DNA of 64,000 nucleotides from Dyadobacter psychrotolerans (GCF_004349265.1 NZ_SMFL01000006.1:62001-126000); one strand, 5' to 3'. Shown: positions 39,408 to 48,437, numbered from the stretch's first letter. The notes: a model not told the origin generated them from the sequence alone. Numbers and translations are program-made.

Positions 39408-39950
39408 ATGAAAAAGTATATTTCCATATTTTTTATTTTCACTCTAACGGCATTAACTGGTTTTAAATCCGATTCCGGAGTGAAACCGGTTGAGGGAATT
39501 CAGTGGATGACGATAGAACAGGCTTATGCCAAAATTCAGAATGAACCCAGAAAAATATTGATTGATGTGTATACTGACTGGTGTGGCTGGTGCAAAGTAA
39601 TGGATAAGGAAACGTTTAAAAATAAGGCGGTGATTGAGTACATCAACAAAAAATTTTACGCTGTAAAACTGGACGCTGAACAAAAGGAAGAAATCACTTT
39701 GGGAGATAAAAAATTCATATCACAAGGCCGTACCCACCAGCTTGCCCTTGCCCTGACCAATAATCAACCGAGTTATCCGACTACTGTTTTTTTGGACGAC
39801 CAGTTCCAGATGATCCAGCCTTTACCGGGTTATATGAAGGCAAAGGAATTTCATGAAGTAATTACCTTTATTGGCGATAATTATCACAAAAAGGAGGCTT
39901 TTGAAACTTATAAGGTGAAGACGTATCCGGGGTTGTATTCGGTTAAATAG
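39408..39950 (+). CDS. Exported thioredoxin-fold protein
   Basis: A 180-residue protein with a signal peptide (YISIFFIFTLTALTGF) and a thioredoxin-like domain. The redox site is Cys-Gly-Trp-Cys in DVYTDWCGWCKVMDKETF, followed by KKFYAVKLDAEQ and the cis-Pro region NNQPSYPTTVFLDD. It is likely a periplasmic disulfide reductase or thiol-exchange protein of the DsbD-C/thioredoxin_7 type. The ATG at 39408 removes an upstream stretch antisense to the VOC gene. It is single, 56 bases ahead of the hicA gene. Confidence 0.88.
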   Translation: MKKYISIFFIFTLTALTGFKSDSGVKPVEGIQWMTIEQAYAKIQNEPRKILIDVYTDWCGWCKVMDKETFKNKAVIEYINKKFYAVKLDAEQKEEITLGDKKFISQGRTHQLALALTNNQPSYPTTVFLDDQFQMIQPLPGYMKAKEFHEVITFIGDNYHKKEAFETYKVKTYPGLYSVK

Positions 39951-40006
39951 ATAATCAGATCAATTTACGCACACAAACAGGTAATATATTTATTACTTTT
40001 ACATAA

Positions 40007-40204
40007 ATGAAATATAGCGAACTTTTTAGAATCCTCAAAAAAGATGGCTGGTATGAAGTTAGGCAATCAGGTAGTCACATCATTATGCAGCACCCTGCAA
40101 AAAAAGAACAGTTAACCGTACCTTTTCATAACAGTAAGGAAGTAAAGAAAGGATTGTTGAGTGCGCTGTTGAAACAAGCAGAAATTAAAACAAATAAGCG
40201 ATGA
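40007..40204 (+). CDS. hicA: HicA-type mRNA interferase toxin
   Basis: A 65-residue HicA toxin, a small ribosome-independent RNase with a dsRBD-like fold. Seen: YSELFRILKKDGWYEVRQ, the catalytic His24 in QSGSHIIMQHP, and the C-terminal VPFHNSKEVKKGLLSALLKQA. Full family length. Its TGA overlaps the ATG of hicB by four bases, so the pair is translated together. It lies in a short island without other mobile genes. Confidence 0.93.
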   Translation: MKYSELFRILKKDGWYEVRQSGSHIIMQHPAKKEQLTVPFHNSKEVKKGLLSALLKQAEIKTNKR

Positions 40205-40596
40205 AAAAGCCATCAATCATCATAAATATTATTAAGGAAGAGATAGGTTACAGTGCCTCTGCCTCTATTCAAAATAGGTTTATTGGTACTGAAGGAGATG
40301 ATTTCGATGAACTAAAAACTAATATTCTTGAGGCTGTAAATTTATCATTTCAGGATTTAGGCTTTGTTTACACAATTGATGAAATTGTGTTAAAACCGGA
40401 TATCCAAAGTTTTTTTGATTTTTATAAGGTAATAAATGTAAAAGCGCTTAGTGAACGGATAGGAATGAATCAAAGCCTTCTTGCACAATATATTAGTGGC
40501 ATAAAAAAGCCTTCGGCAAATCAAACTAAAAGAATATTACAGGGTGTGCAGCAAGTAGGAAAGGAGTTAACTGCCATTCAGTTTTTAATGTCATAA
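40201..40596 (+). CDS. hicB: HicB-type antitoxin with HTH domain
   Basis: A 131-residue antitoxin. Residues 1 to about 75 form the partly degenerate RNase-H-like HicB fold (IIINIIKEEIGYSASASIQNRFIGTEGDDFDEL), and about 80-131 a Cro/HigA-type helix-turn-helix (VKALSERIGMNQSLLAQYISGIKKPSANQTKRI) that would repress the operon. HicB binds and blocks HicA (family knowledge). The downstream 150 bases are repeats, not a third gene. Confidence 0.88.
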   Translation: MKKPSIIINIIKEEIGYSASASIQNRFIGTEGDDFDELKTNILEAVNLSFQDLGFVYTIDEIVLKPDIQSFFDFYKVINVKALSERIGMNQSLLAQYISGIKKPSANQTKRILQGVQQVGKELTAIQFLMS

Positions 40597-40625
40597 TAGC
40601 CATTGAGAATCGGATCACAATGTTC

Positions 40626-40709
40626 AACCCCATTGGGATAGTTACTACCACAACCCATTTTTCCCCGCATTTCATCCGGGGCTATTCAGGTTAATCCCTG
40701 TTAGGGATT
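40626..40709. repeat. Cluster of short palindromes between hicB and prfA
   Basis: Three short inverted units are visible: CAACCCCATTGGGAT (near 40625), CCCCG/CGGGG around CATTTCATC (40663-40681) and AATCCCT/AGGGATT (40693-40709). The composition and spacing resemble interspersed Bacteroidota repeats. They lie between the hicB stop and the convergent prfA stop. Confidence 0.5.
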
Positions 40710-40748
40710 CTGTCCAATAGTTATGAGGCTATTCTTATCAATACAAAT

Positions 40749-41822
40749 TTATACCGTTTCCCCTTCCTGCATTCGTTCTGCGTTTTCTGCGATCCTTAAT
40801 CTTTCGATAAATTCGGCAATATCACCTTCCATTACAGCCGGAAGGTTATAAACTGTGTAACCGATACGGTGATCGGTAATGCGGCTTTGCGGGTAATTGT
40901 AGGTTCTGATTTTGTCCGAACGGTCGCCGCTGCCAACCATGGACTTACGCTGCGAACTGACCGCATCGTTATGTTCTTTCAGTTTGATTTCATACAAACG
41001 AGAACGAAGCACCCCCAAAGCTCTTTCTTTGTTTTTCAGCTGTGAGCGTTCATCCTGGCAGCTCACAACCAATCCAGAAGGAATATGTGTCAGACGAACA
41101 GCAGAGTATGTGGTGTTTACAGACTGCCCACCTGCGCCTGATGACATAAATGTATCAATCCGGACATCATTCATATTGATCTGAACGTCAACTTCTTCTG
41201 CCTCAGGCAAAACGGCAACCGAAGCTGCTGAGGTGTGGATACGTCCCTGCGATTCTGTCTGTGGTACTCGTTGAACGCGGTGAACACCGGATTCAAATTT
41301 CATCTTTCCATAAACATCCTCACCTTCAACTTTACAGATAATTTCTTTGTAACCACCGTTAGTTCCTTCGGTGAAATCCATGATGGATGCACGCCAGCCC
41401 ATTTTTTCAAAAAACCGCTGATACATCCGGAAAAGATCGCCGGCAAAAATAGCGGCTTCATCTCCACCTGTTCCGCCGCGTATTTCAAGAATGATGTTGC
41501 GACTGTCGTTCGGATCTTTCGGAATAAGCATTTCTTTAATTTCCTGTTCCAAAATCTCCATTTTCGGATTCAGGTCATTGAGTTCTTCCTTAGCCATTTC
41601 CCGCAGATCTTCATCTTTTTCATTGTCGATAAGCTCCTTGGTTCCCGCAATATCTTTTTGCAGCTTTTGATAAATTGCATACTTGTCAACAATCTTGCCC
41701 AGATCCTTGTATTCCTTGCTTATCTTAGAATAACGGGCAGAATCTGAAACAATTTCAGGTTGTATAATCTGTTGCGAAACCTCTTCAAAACGTTCCTTTA
41801 TGGCTTCTAATTTATCTAGCAT
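40749..41822 (-). CDS. prfA: Peptide chain release factor 1
   Basis: A 357-residue class I release factor. The peptidyl-tRNA hydrolysis motif GGQ is at 231-233 in SSGAGGQSVNTTYSAV. The stop-codon recognition tripeptide is Pro-Gln-Thr (187-189) in RVQRVPQTESQGRIHTSAA, the PxT class of RF1 that reads UAA and UAG, not the SPF class of RF2. Normal length. No hemK/prmC methyltransferase gene is next to it. Confidence 0.97.
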   Translation of the reverse strand: MLDKLEAIKERFEEVSQQIIQPEIVSDSARYSKISKEYKDLGKIVDKYAIYQKLQKDIAGTKELIDNEKDEDLREMAKEELNDLNPKMEILEQEIKEMLIPKDPNDSRNIILEIRGGTGGDEAAIFAGDLFRMYQRFFEKMGWRASIMDFTEGTNGGYKEIICKVEGEDVYGKMKFESGVHRVQRVPQTESQGRIHTSAASVAVLPEAEEVDVQINMNDVRIDTFMSSGAGGQSVNTTYSAVRLTHIPSGLVVSCQDERSQLKNKERALGVLRSRLYEIKLKEHNDAVSSQRKSMVGSGDRSDKIRTYNYPQSRITDHRIGYTVYNLPAVMEGDIAEFIERLRIAENAERMQEGETV

Positions 41823-41987
41823 GATATTACGATCTCTTGGGCATTAGTCATTTGGGGCACAAAGATAGTCAATATTCAGTTTTGAATGCTTACTGACAAT
41901 GATTCAATCTTGAATAACGGAAAATGTGGGTTTTGATTTAAAATACGCATATTTGAATTCCGCTTTCCCAAAATGCGTTTAATCCTT

Positions 41988-42590
41988 ATGAAACACCTGC
42001 CCGCGACATTTAATAAGTCTCTTGCCTTAACTTTTGTTTTACTGGCCATGCTGTCTGCTTGTAATTCCAAACGTCTGGAAAATACCAAAGAACTCTCCAA
42101 GGAGATCAAAGCATCTCAGATTAAGCGTGTTACAAACACACAGCTTGTGTACACTGTTGACGAATGGGGCAAAAAAATTTCTAAAATTGCAGAAAAAGCG
42201 CTCGAAAAAGAGCTAAAAGCAAATCCGGAAAAAGCCTCTGAACTTTGCAAAGATTTGTCTAAAATACCGCTTGTTGCTGCCATGCAAAAGGAATATGGCG
42301 TTCTAATTCAATTATTGGGAGCAGCAGATGTAAAAAATCCCGCACTAAATCCCAAAGAACGCGAACTAATGGAGGCTTATTTATATAGTGCTAAGGCCAA
42401 AGCCGCTGCCAGTGATAACGTCCAGCAGCTGAATGATACACTCTTGGTTTATAACGTGCCTGTTTTGGCAGAAAATCCGGTTTGTAAAACATGTATGGCC
42501 GGGCAGGAAATACCTTTTGCGGTCTGGCGCTTGCTTTTTGATAAAAAAGAAATTATTCGCAAACTGGATGCAAAAATGCTGAAAGAGTAA
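41988..42590 (+). CDS. Lipoprotein of unknown function with a CxxC motif
   Basis: A 200-residue protein with a lipobox LSAC (Cys about residue 25 from the ATG at 41988), then a Lys-rich helical region (KELSKEIKASQIKRV, ISKIAEKALEKELKANPEKASELCKDL). Near the C-terminus ENPVCKTCMAGQEIPFAVWRLLF contains Cys-x2-Cys without the His of a haem site. The gene may begin at an ATG 15 bases earlier (41973). No family is recognised with confidence. It is one base from the following metallopeptidase gene, so they probably act together. Confidence 0.6.
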   Translation: MKHLPATFNKSLALTFVLLAMLSACNSKRLENTKELSKEIKASQIKRVTNTQLVYTVDEWGKKISKIAEKALEKELKANPEKASELCKDLSKIPLVAAMQKEYGVLIQLLGAADVKNPALNPKERELMEAYLYSAKAKAAASDNVQQLNDTLLVYNVPVLAENPVCKTCMAGQEIPFAVWRLLFDKKEIIRKLDAKMLKE

Positions 42591-42591
42591 G

Positions 42592-43242
42592 ATGAGGAAT
42601 GGTTTTAGTTTAGAAATACTATCATTGCCTTATACCATTATGAACCCTTCATCCGACAACATATCTTCATTTGAATCTTTCAGGGAAAACAAGAAGATTC
42701 CCAAGGTGATCGAAAATGAAGTCTTGAAAGCCCTGTCGTTTTACCCCGAGCTCAGGAAAACCCCCATTGATTTTGTATTTAAACAAAATATAAAAAAATC
42801 GGTAATGCAGGCACAGCCTGACGTTCCTGCAATGCTAAAGGGAAAACGTGGCTATAAAATAAACATCAGTGCACTTTTTCGCTTAACGACCACCGCGATC
42901 CCTATCCATCAAATACCTCAGGACATTATGATCGGCTGGATCGGACATGAACTTGGGCATGTGATGGATTACGAAAACCGCAGCATTACGGGTATGGTTA
43001 AGTTCGGATTAGGTTATCTGTTATCGGCCAACTTCATCCGCCATGCGGAACGGGTAGCAGATACCTACGCCGTTGATCATGGATTGGGTAGTTATATTCT
43101 GCAGACCAAAAAATTTATTCTGAGTCACGCCCAGCTTTCCGAAAAATATAAAAACAAGATTGCAAGGCTTTATCTGTCCCCTGATGACATCGTCGAACAG
43201 GTACGAATTTACGAAGCCAAACAGCTTGGCACTACATCATAA
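42592..43242 (+). CDS. Zinc metallopeptidase, M48-like
   Basis: A 216-residue protein with a gluzincin-type site: HELGH in IGWIGHELGHVMDYEN, and a probable third ligand in HAERVADTYAVDHGLG, 35-45 residues on. The surrounding helices (VKFGLGYLLSANFI) are hydrophobic but no clear signal peptide is seen, so it may be cytoplasmic or loosely membrane-bound. The start may be at 42592 or at ATG 42640. It directly follows the lipoprotein gene; the pairing is suggestive, the substrate unknown. Confidence 0.72.
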   Translation: MRNGFSLEILSLPYTIMNPSSDNISSFESFRENKKIPKVIENEVLKALSFYPELRKTPIDFVFKQNIKKSVMQAQPDVPAMLKGKRGYKINISALFRLTTTAIPIHQIPQDIMIGWIGHELGHVMDYENRSITGMVKFGLGYLLSANFIRHAERVADTYAVDHGLGSYILQTKKFILSHAQLSEKYKNKIARLYLSPDDIVEQVRIYEAKQLGTTS

Positions 43243-44757
43243 GTGCTCCTTTACGTATTTTCCAAATTCCAGAAACTGTTCTTCTTTCATCACTCTGGGA
43301 ATTTTAACCTGTCCGCCAAGTTTTTTCGTTTCTTCGCTCCATTGGTAAAAAATCTCTTCCGGAATCAACTCCACCTCTACTCCTTTTAACGCCTTGCCAC
43401 GCGCAACGTTATAGTTTTTATTATTTTCCCGAAGTGTTTTATCCAGCGATTCCGCTACCTGAACATCATCCGGTTTTTTATCACAGCTCAGATACCATTT
43501 ATGAATATACTCTTCGTCGCGATGGACGGCAGCTACAATAAATTCCTTGATCACAACATCATATTCCTGTTCAATAACCCGCAACCCATCGTTCATTTGA
43601 TTTACAGACAACTGGCAGCCTACTACGTTAAGATAATGTTTTGTGCGACCGGTAATAACTATTTCTGCTTTTTGCTTATCCGTAAACTTTACCGTATCGC
43701 CAATCATATATCGCCAGGCACCCGCAACGGTTGAAATCAGCAGGACATAAGACACATCTTCTTCGACTTCTCCCAATGAAAGTACTTTTGCACCTTCTTT
43801 AACCAATCCGTCTTCATCCACATGGTTTTCATCAAAAGGCACAAATTCATAGAAAATGCCATTGTCCGGAAATAATGCCATTGCCATCGTATCCGGCCGT
43901 TTTTGAATAGCCATAAAACCCTCGGAAGCCAGATAGGTATCGATATAGATCAAAGGATGCGCAAGCAATTTTTCCATACTTTTCCTGTAAGGTTCAAAAG
44001 CTACACCACCGGTCGTATAAACCATCAGATTTGGCCATATATCATGAATGTTGTTCAGGTTATGGTAGCTGATAATTTCTTTTAACATTAATTCCACCCA
44101 GGCTGGTATACCTGATATACAGCCTATGTCCCAGTCTGCTGCCTGCTCCGCTATTTTTTTTACGCGCTCATCCCAATCTGTGATGTCCGCAATTTCACGT
44201 CCCGGTTTATAAAATCCGCCAAACCAGGCTGGCAGGTTGCTGGCACTGATCCCACTGATTTCTCCCTCTTTATGATCTTCTTTTTCAATCAGGTTTGTAC
44301 TGCTTCCCAGCATCAGGATTTGCCTTGTAAAAAAATCACCCGGCAGATCAAACGCTTTCAGATTTGCTATTTCAATCATCCCCGCTTTACGAATCGAAGC
44401 AAGCATTTCTTCTGTTACCGGAATGTGTTTGCTATGACTTGTCGTGCCGCTGCTCAAAGCGAAATAACCCTGTCCGCCGGGCCAGGTAACATTTTGGTGC
44501 CCTTCGAGGAGATAATGCCACCAGTCACCATGCATTTTATCATAATCATGAACGGGTATATTTTTCTGAAATTCAGCGATGATATTATCTCTCGCCAAGA
44601 TATCCTTAAAGTGATAGGCTTTGCCAAAGGCGGTAAATTTCGCGGTTTCAAGAAGTTCTTTCAGTACCTTTTTTTGTGCTTCAACAGGATCAGGATCCGA
44701 CATGATCATACCTGTAAAGTCAATTGCTTTTTTAATTAATTCACCAATGATGGCCAT
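43237..44757 (-). CDS. GH3-family acyl-adenylate/amide-forming protein
   Basis: A 506-residue member of the GH3 family (named from plant auxin-amido synthetases) of the ANL adenylating fold. Seen: GQGYFALSSGTTSHSKHIPV (ATP/AMP-binding P-loop-like), VYTTGGVAFEPYR, TYLASEGFMA and a C-terminal YRYMIGDTVKFTDKQKAEIVITGR-type motif (here MIGDTVKFTDK). Bacterial members are common in Bacteroidota, with substrate unknown. The 3' end overlaps the peptidase gene by 6 bases on the opposite strand. Confidence 0.88.
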   Translation of the reverse strand: MAIIGELIKKAIDFTGMIMSDPDPVEAQKKVLKELLETAKFTAFGKAYHFKDILARDNIIAEFQKNIPVHDYDKMHGDWWHYLLEGHQNVTWPGGQGYFALSSGTTSHSKHIPVTEEMLASIRKAGMIEIANLKAFDLPGDFFTRQILMLGSSTNLIEKEDHKEGEISGISASNLPAWFGGFYKPGREIADITDWDERVKKIAEQAADWDIGCISGIPAWVELMLKEIISYHNLNNIHDIWPNLMVYTTGGVAFEPYRKSMEKLLAHPLIYIDTYLASEGFMAIQKRPDTMAMALFPDNGIFYEFVPFDENHVDEDGLVKEGAKVLSLGEVEEDVSYVLLISTVAGAWRYMIGDTVKFTDKQKAEIVITGRTKHYLNVVGCQLSVNQMNDGLRVIEQEYDVVIKEFIVAAVHRDEEYIHKWYLSCDKKPDDVQVAESLDKTLRENNKNYNVARGKALKGVEVELIPEEIFYQWSEETKKLGGQVKIPRVMKEEQFLEFGKYVKEHL

Positions 44758-44862
44758 CTTGTCGTAGAGTAAGTTAATATTAGTTCAAAACGGGAAAAAG
44801 TCATGCCACATTTAAACAGAGAGTTGGTAATTTTACGCTTGCCTGTAAACCAGTTCACTGAT

Positions 44863-45777
44863 ATGAAACCGCATTTATCTTTGAAAAACAATCTTCTGAT
44901 CTTTCTTCTGACAGTTGTCGCCTCCAACCTGCTTCATGCGCAGAATAACATTCTGGTTTTTCAATCCGATTTTGGCCTGAAAGATGGAGCTGTATCTGCC
45001 ATGAAAGGCGTAGCGTCAGGCATATCTGCTAACATTAAAATTTACGACATAACGCATGAAATTCCTGCTTATAACATTTGGGAAGCTTCCTATCGTCTGG
45101 TTCAAACTGCTCCTTACTGGCCGGCGGGAACTGTTTTTGTTTCCGTTGTAGATCCTGGAGTGGGGACAGACCGCAAGTCGGTTGTTTTGCTTACTAAGTC
45201 AAGTCACTACTTTGTCACTCCTGACAATGGAACGCTTACGCTGATCGCGGAACAGTTAGGTATCCAGGAAATCAGGGAAATTGATGAAGCTGTAAACCGG
45301 CGAAAAAACTCAGGAGCATCTTACACATTCCACGGGCGGGACGTTTATGCTTTTACAGGTGCCAGGTTAGCTGCTAAAATTATTACGCTGGATAAGGTCG
45401 GGCTCAAACTCCCTAATAAAGTTATATCCATTCCTTACCAAAAGCCTGTATTTGATGGTAGTAAAATCAAAGGAGGAATTCCGGTTCTGGATGTGCAGTA
45501 CGGGAATGTCTGGACAAATGTTGATCAGAAGACCTTTGACAAACTGGGTGTTCGGCTTGGAGATACTGTAAATGTGAGATTGTTTACAAAGGATACGACA
45601 GCATTCGATGGGACGATAAAATATGTCAATACCTTTGGAGAAGTAAAGGAGGGTGAAAATGCAGGTTACTTCAACAGCCTGATGAATTTTTCCGTGGGAA
45701 TCAATATGGGAGACTTTGCAAAAACCTATAAGGTTTCCAGCGGAGGTGAATGGTTTGTTGAATTAAGTAAAAAGTAA
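44863..45777 (+). CDS. Exported SAM hydrolase-family protein (DUF62 / SAM hydroxide adenosyltransferase)
   Basis: A 304-residue enzyme of the family that cleaves S-adenosylmethionine with hydroxide, giving adenosine and methionine; fluorinase and chlorinase are relatives. The catalytic Asp/Arg/His set is seen in VVDPGVGTDRKSVVL (Asp, Arg) and TFHGRDVYAF (His). Odd here is a strong signal peptide (LLIFLLTVVASNLLHAQ) in front of the first strand ILVFQSDFG, so the protein should be periplasmic, away from the cell's SAM. The ATG at 44863 is chosen; an upstream ATG at 44803 would add 20 residues. It is divergent from the GH3 gene. Confidence 0.88.
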   Translation: MKPHLSLKNNLLIFLLTVVASNLLHAQNNILVFQSDFGLKDGAVSAMKGVASGISANIKIYDITHEIPAYNIWEASYRLVQTAPYWPAGTVFVSVVDPGVGTDRKSVVLLTKSSHYFVTPDNGTLTLIAEQLGIQEIREIDEAVNRRKNSGASYTFHGRDVYAFTGARLAAKIITLDKVGLKLPNKVISIPYQKPVFDGSKIKGGIPVLDVQYGNVWTNVDQKTFDKLGVRLGDTVNVRLFTKDTTAFDGTIKYVNTFGEVKEGENAGYFNSLMNFSVGINMGDFAKTYKVSSGGEWFVELSKK

Positions 45778-45798
45778 ACCCTTCACCTCCTGCTTTTA

Positions 45799-46671
45799 TT
45801 ATTTCACAGTCGTCTGGTAGATTTCGTACCAGTCCTGATGGCTCAGTTTAATATCAGAAGCACTAGCAGCATTTCTGATCCGGCTTTCAGATAAAGAACC
45901 GATAATTGGCAAAGTGCCCAGTCTCATCAGCCAGGCCACGGCAGTCTGTTCAATGTTGGCATCGTATTTACTGCCGACTTCTTCAAGTTTTGCTCTGAGA
46001 CGCACAGCCTGCTCATCTTCTCCGCTTAAAATTTTCCCCCCTGCAAGCGGAGCCCAGGCTAGTGGTTTGCTGAAACACTGTTTGATATAATCAATCCGCC
46101 CGTCTTCGATGGCCGAGGTATTCATCAGATTGAGTTCAATATGATTCGTTACAATCGGGATTCTCAGGTATGATGCAAGAAGCTGGTGCTGAAATACAGA
46201 AAAATTCGTCACACCAATGTGTTTTGCCTTTCCCGACTTCACAACCTCTGCCAATGCACCGGCTGTTTCTTCAGGATCTGTCAGAAAATCACTATGGTGT
46301 AATAAAAAGATATCCAGATAATCGGTCTGTAATCTTTTCAGGGAGCCGTTAATACTATTGACAATATGATCTCTGGATGTATCGTAATACTGACTGCCGG
46401 AATCTGAGTTTCTGATACCGCATTTGCTGAACAAAACGATATCCTCTCTCTTGAAAGATTTATTACGGATGATTTTCCCAAAGTGTTCTTCAATGGTGGT
46501 ATTCCCGTATACATCTGCGTGGTCAAAGGTATTGATGCCAAGCTCCAGACATAAATTAATCGTTTTCTCTATGGCGGTTGTGGTGACAGCACCTTCGTCC
46601 GTCCATCTCCAGAAACCATAAATTGCCTCGGATACTTTCGGCCCGGAATCGCTTAAACTAACTTTTTTCAT
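45799..46671 (-). CDS. Aldo/keto reductase (YdhF-like)
   Basis: A 290-residue NADPH-dependent oxidoreductase of the AKR fold. The catalytic tetrad is visible: Asp and Tyr in INTFDHADVYGNTTIEE, Lys in VLFSKCGI and His in IFLLHHSDFL. NADP contacts lie in PIIGSLSESRIRNA. The substrate is open; closest by pattern is the YdhF group. The ATG at 46671 is used because the longer frame starts at TTG. No neighbour suggests a pathway. Confidence 0.9.
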   Translation of the reverse strand: MKKVSLSDSGPKVSEAIYGFWRWTDEGAVTTTAIEKTINLCLELGINTFDHADVYGNTTIEEHFGKIIRNKSFKREDIVLFSKCGIRNSDSGSQYYDTSRDHIVNSINGSLKRLQTDYLDIFLLHHSDFLTDPEETAGALAEVVKSGKAKHIGVTNFSVFQHQLLASYLRIPIVTNHIELNLMNTSAIEDGRIDYIKQCFSKPLAWAPLAGGKILSGEDEQAVRLRAKLEEVGSKYDANIEQTAVAWLMRLGTLPIIGSLSESRIRNAASASDIKLSHQDWYEIYQTTVK

Positions 46672-46776
46672 TCGGCGGTTGTTTGAATCAAAGTGCAAAA
46701 ATACCCTTATTTTAAAAATAGCAATCCAAATTCCTCTTAAGCAGGCGTTTTGTTTTGAGGCTTTGATAAAATTGCA

Positions 46777-46809
46777 TGAAAAATCCGGAGGACCAGAAGA
46801 CTCCGGATT
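46777..46809 (-). terminator. Intrinsic terminator of the T9SS cargo gene
   Basis: A 9-bp perfect stem (46801-46809 with 46782-46790, AATCCGGAG) and a 10-base loop; on the minus strand a short T run follows. It lies 28 bases past the stop codon at 46837. Confidence 0.75.
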
Positions 46810-46836
46810 CGTTAAATTTCTATAAAACTCTGTTTT

Positions 46837-47994
46837 TTAATCAGTCACAACAACTTTAAACAGTTTTGATCTGCCCTTATCGTTCTGGGTATTTACTTTA
46901 ATATGATATAAGCCGGGCAATAAGTCAGATTTCGCTTTTAGTAAAAATGAGTTATTACCATTAGCCGGATTTACCACAACAGGAACTTCGGAGCCCGAAG
47001 AATTATACAGCCTGATAGAGCCTGGCTTCATGTCTCCTCCCTGAACCGTAAAACTACCCCGGTTAGGATTCGGATAGATAAAACTTTCCGGATTTGCTTT
47101 ATCAGATATTTTTACCGAAATTATTCTTGAATAAGCAAAACTGCCATCCAAATCCAATTGTTTAAGCCGGTAGTAATAGGTTTGTCCCTGCTGCAATTCA
47201 CCGTCTCTGTATTCATAATCAGATTGGGATTTTGTATTGATATTACCTTTCAAAAAAGCAGTTTCAGAAAATCGGATCGCATCATTACTTCTTTCAACTG
47301 CAAATCCCTCATTTTCTTCTTCCCAAACAGTCGACCATTTTAATACAACTGAATTGTCCTGCGGATACCCGTTAAAAGAAATTAATTTCACCGGAAGTGT
47401 ACCGGTAACTGTGCCATTCACTGTTACATCATTTAACCTGAAAGTGCCGCCAGCCTGGGCTGTTCCGGATCCGCTCACACGCTGCGTCCCGTAAGGGTAA
47501 ATCCGAAATGTGACTGTTCCGCCAACGGGCGACAGAAAGTCGGTAAAATCCCAGGTAGCAACCGACCCCGTTGCTGCTGTCGTCGGTGCAGCTCCCCAGC
47601 TGGTACCGGCAGTTGCAAACCCGTCGGTACTGTAACGAACTTCCAGCTGATTGGGAGCCGTATTGCTGCCTTGCCTGAAAAAGCTCAATGAAGTCAGATT
47701 TAACTGATATCCGGCATTAGCGGCTACCGAAAATTGAATGTAAGAGTCGGTGATAATTGCGGTATTATTAAGCGTGCTGGAGTTAAAGGTACTGAGCGTG
47801 GCATTGCAGGTGACGCTGGTTCGGCTCAATCCGGATCCGGTTGCATTTGTCGCAACCACAGGAACATTTCCGGGGGTAGGACAGGCTGAAGCACCTGTGA
47901 AAGTGTTCGTGTAGATTTGACCAAATACCGTGGCAGGTAAAATAAGAGTTAAAATCAACAGCAAAAGCGATTGGGTACGGAAAATAACTTTCAT
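46837..47994 (-). CDS. T9SS cargo protein with C-terminal sorting domain
   Basis: A 385-residue secreted protein: signal peptide (LLLLILTLILPATVFGQ), an N-terminal beta-sandwich rich in Ser/Thr/Asn (about 25-210), a fibronectin-like region (VVLKWSTVWEEENEGFAVERS) and the type A sorting domain at the C-terminus (SFIYPNPNRGSFTVQG, GLYHIKVNTQNDKGRSKLFKVVV). The sorting domain sends the protein through the type IX secretion system to the surface. Its own ligand is unknown. It shows that the host has T9SS, although no T9SS machinery gene is in this window. Confidence 0.9.
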   Translation of the reverse strand: MKVIFRTQSLLLLILTLILPATVFGQIYTNTFTGASACPTPGNVPVVATNATGSGLSRTSVTCNATLSTFNSSTLNNTAIITDSYIQFSVAANAGYQLNLTSLSFFRQGSNTAPNQLEVRYSTDGFATAGTSWGAAPTTAATGSVATWDFTDFLSPVGGTVTFRIYPYGTQRVSGSGTAQAGGTFRLNDVTVNGTVTGTLPVKLISFNGYPQDNSVVLKWSTVWEEENEGFAVERSNDAIRFSETAFLKGNINTKSQSDYEYRDGELQQGQTYYYRLKQLDLDGSFAYSRIISVKISDKANPESFIYPNPNRGSFTVQGGDMKPGSIRLYNSSGSEVPVVVNPANGNNSFLLKAKSDLLPGLYHIKVNTQNDKGRSKLFKVVVTD

Positions 47995-48080
47995 AAGTAC
48001 TTTGGTTTTAGTGTCATGAATGATTTAACTAATTATTAATCAGGCAAAACATTGAGACTTACAACCAGAGAAAAAGTCAT

Positions 48081-48437
48081 TTATTTTTCCAGCCTTTTAT
48101 CCTTCACGATCAGATAAAAATCATTATCCAGCGCCAGATAGCCATAATCATAGACAAAATGGTAGATATTGCCTTTTTGTGTAGGTCTGATACTCGTAAT
48201 CAGATTAAAATCAAAGCCTTTAGTAGCCAGTGTTGTTTTTGTAGTTTTTGATTTTTCATCGGGACAAAGCTCTTCCAGTATCCTGCGGTTTTTACGGAGC
48301 TGGTTATTCATATTACGGATCACGTTGTAGGAATCCGAATTCAACCGGTTATTGTAGCTGTTTCTGCACATATCAGAGCAAAATTTCTTATCAATTCTGC
48401 CCATCAACGGCTTTCCGCACTCCAAACAATCTGCCAT
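48081..48437 (-). CDS. Small zinc-ribbon protein of unknown function
   Basis: A 118-residue protein. The N-terminus is a treble-clef/zinc-ribbon knuckle with four cysteines (DCLECGKPLMGRIDKKFCSDMC), then a basic helix RNSYNNRLNSDSYNVIRNMNNQLRKNRRIL and a C-terminal beta-rich part (GNIYHFVYDYGYLALDNDFYLIV). The type resembles zinc-ribbon DUF2116-like proteins of Bacteroidota. Nucleic-acid contact is possible from the Cys4 plus basic helix, but this is inference. The ATG at 48437 is preferred over TTG at 48446. Confidence 0.7.
   Translation of the reverse strand: MADCLECGKPLMGRIDKKFCSDMCRNSYNNRLNSDSYNVIRNMNNQLRKNRRILEELCPDEKSKTTKTTLATKGFDFNLITSIRPTQKGNIYHFVYDYGYLALDNDFYLIVKDKRLEK

Noticed and set aside
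40007-40596. hicAB as part of a larger mobile island
   Set aside because: No integrase, transposase or terminal repeats surround the pair, and the neighbours are ordinary chromosomal genes.
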